Of a stretch of DNA of 5,429 bases, positions 4,512 to 5,429 are shown in pieces; within the stretch, counting starts at the first letter, position 1; the number at the start of each line of letters is the position of its first letter. The translations under genes and the position numbers were made by a program. The stretch is from Candidatus Hydrogenedentota bacterium. GTDB lineage: Bacteria > Hydrogenedentota > Hydrogenedentia > Hydrogenedentales > SLHB01. The DNA is taken from positions 1 to 5,429 of the forward strand of contig JAPLKX010000099.1 in NCBI GenBank assembly GCA_026387845.1. Reading direction: 5' to 3'. The notes under the pieces are model-generated. The model saw nothing but the letters and a program-made list of their open reading frames with translations, ran no database searches and was not told where the DNA came from.

Positions 4512-5285
4512 ATGAAAGTTGCTATTCTTGCTGGAGGGCTTGGTAGTCGATTACAAGAGGAAACGACGGTTCGGCCCAAACCTTTGGTTGAAATCGGCGG
4601 TAAACCGCTCCTGTGGCATATTCTGAACATCTACTCGGCGTTCGGGTTCAACGAGTTCACTTTGGCCTTGGGGTACAAGGGTGAAGCCATAAAGGAGTAT
4701 TTTCTCGATTTCTACGCCCATAACAATGATCTGACTGTGGATCTTGTGGACGGCAAGACCCATGTTCACCAAGGGAAACAGCCGAATTGGAAGATAGATC
4801 TGGTGGACACTGGGCAGAACACCATGACTGGCGGACGCCTCAAACGCCTGCAACCTTGGCTTGGAAATGAGACGTTCATGGCCACGTATGGCGATGGCTT
4901 GGCGGACATTTGTATCGCGGACTTGTTGGCTTTTCATAGATCCCACGGCAAGATCGCGACGCTGACCGCCGTGCGTCCCCCCGCCCGCTTCGGCGGTCTA
5001 GAAATTGGAACGGACGGGCTGGTCACAAAATTCGTCGAGAAGCCGCAGGGGGGCGAGGGTTGGATAAACGGTGGGTTCTTCGTCTTGGAACCTGATGTGC
5101 TCGACCTGATAGAAGGTGACGAGACGGCTTTCGAACGGAAGCCGATGGAGGAACTGGCGCGGCAAGGTCAGTTGATGGCTTTTCAGCATCCCGGCTTCTT
5201 CCAGCCAATGGACACTATTCGCGACAAGAACCAGCTTGAAGAACTCTGGCAAACCGGCAAAGCACCGTGGAAGGTCTGGAAATGA
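4512..5285 (+). CDS. rfbF: Glucose-1-phosphate cytidylyltransferase
   Basis: The enzyme joins CTP and glucose-1-phosphate to CDP-glucose and pyrophosphate in the cytoplasm, the first step to CDP-linked 3,6-dideoxyhexoses and related sugars. The 257-residue length is normal for the family. Nucleotidyltransferase signatures are clear: ILAGGLGSRLQEET (residues 5-18) binds the nucleotide, RPKPLVEIGGKPLLWHI (21-37) follows, VDTG is at 98-101, the metal-binding GDG is at 127-129 (TYGDGL), WINGGFFV lies at 184-191, and the final acidic motif is MDTIRD (233-238). The VDTGQNTMTGGRL segment and the preference for WHI after PLL separate it from glucose-1-phosphate thymidylyl- and uridylyltransferases. 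The start codon has a strong ribosome binding site. Its stop overlaps the rfbG start (ATGA), so the two genes are translationally coupled. No truncation or missing catalytic residue is seen. Confidence 0.95.
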   Translation: MKVAILAGGLGSRLQEETTVRPKPLVEIGGKPLLWHILNIYSAFGFNEFTLALGYKGEAIKEYFLDFYAHNNDLTVDLVDGKTHVHQGKQPNWKIDLVDTGQNTMTGGRLKRLQPWLGNETFMATYGDGLADICIADLLAFHRSHGKIATLTAVRPPARFGGLEIGTDGLVTKFVEKPQGGEGWINGGFFVLEPDVLDLIEGDETAFERKPMEELARQGQLMAFQHPGFFQPMDTIRDKNQLEELWQTGKAPWKVWK

Positions 5286-5429
5286 ACCCGGAATTCTGGC
5301 GAGGCAAGCGCGTTTTTCTGACCGGGCACACGGGTTTCAAAGGTGGTTGGCTTGCACTGTGGATGCACAGCATGGGGGCCGAGGTGCATGGTTATGCCCT
5401 CAGTCCTCCGACAGAACCGAATCTGTTCA
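5282..5429 (+). CDS. rfbG: CDP-glucose 4,6-dehydratase, N-terminal part (3' cut by window edge)
   Basis: The 49 visible codons begin MNPEFWRGKRVFLTGHTGFKG, the standard start of RfbG-type short-chain dehydratases. TGHTGFKG (residues 14-21) is the NAD-binding glycine motif of the Rossmann fold, followed by a WLALWMHSMGAEVHGYAL helix-strand and PPTEPNLF, all typical of this enzyme. It converts CDP-glucose to CDP-4-keto-6-deoxyglucose, using the product of RfbF. ATG 5282 overlaps the rfbF stop by ATGA, and GGAAGG (5269-5274) is a plausible ribosome binding site 7 nt before it. The catalytic YxxxK lies beyond the window. Confidence 0.95.
   Translation, partial: MNPEFWRGKRVFLTGHTGFKGGWLALWMHSMGAEVHGYALSPPTEPNLF

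Noticed and set aside
4551..4946. Minus-strand gene opposite rfbF
   Set aside because: The + strand encodes a complete, motif-bearing cytidylyltransferase. The reverse frame has no domain or start signal.

Overview
This window looks like part of a polysaccharide (O-antigen, capsule or exopolysaccharide) biosynthesis locus of a Gram-negative-type bacterium. All supported genes are on the + strand. The left edge carries the C-terminal part of a Wzz-type chain-length / polysaccharide co-polymerase protein. The right edge carries rfbF (glucose-1-phosphate cytidylyltransferase) and the first 49 codons of rfbG (CDP-glucose 4,6-dehydratase), which overlap by ATGA and make CDP-4-keto-6-deoxyglucose for dideoxyhexose-type sugars. 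A lipoprotein with a predicted signal peptide also points to a Gram-negative envelope. Base composition is moderately GC-rich. The FN3 and LamG-like proteins and the free-standing S23-type gene remind me of environmental phyla such as the PVC group, but this taxonomic guess is weak.

Layout: (1) 2-511, Wzz-like C-terminus. (2) 512-862, a gene-free stretch dominated by 11 units of an exactly 21-bp-phased degenerate repeat (575-805). (3) 863-1474, a small helical-plus-FN3 protein with a good ribosome binding site. (4) 1481-2147, an unusual cassette: a T-free CAAAGG-type repeat tract, a four-helix-bundle (S23 / 23S rRNA intervening-sequence family) gene started by TTG, a second repeat tract in the same orientation, then an inverted pyrimidine-rich copy. 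(5) 2156-3274, a protein with an N-terminal beta-rich domain and a C-terminal LamG-like domain. (6) 3381-4313, a lipoprotein with a low-complexity linker and an unrecognised C-terminal domain. (7) 4314-4511, a spacer with a 61-codon open frame continuing in phase after the lipoprotein stop. (8) 4512-5285 rfbF and 5282-5429 rfbG (partial).

The most interesting part is the S23 cassette. It sits between the FN3 stop codon plus a perfect AGGAGG (1475-1480) and the start of the LamG-like gene, which has no Shine-Dalgarno sequence of its own. Removing the cassette in thought would put AGGAGG about 8 nt before that ATG. This suggests that a discrete unit with inverted-repeat ends inserted into a tight FN3-LamG operon. 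The 21-bp array upstream of the FN3 gene is a second unexplained repeat system in the same locus. FN3 and LamG are probably an extracellular or adhesion-type pair by domain content, but neither has a visible signal peptide.
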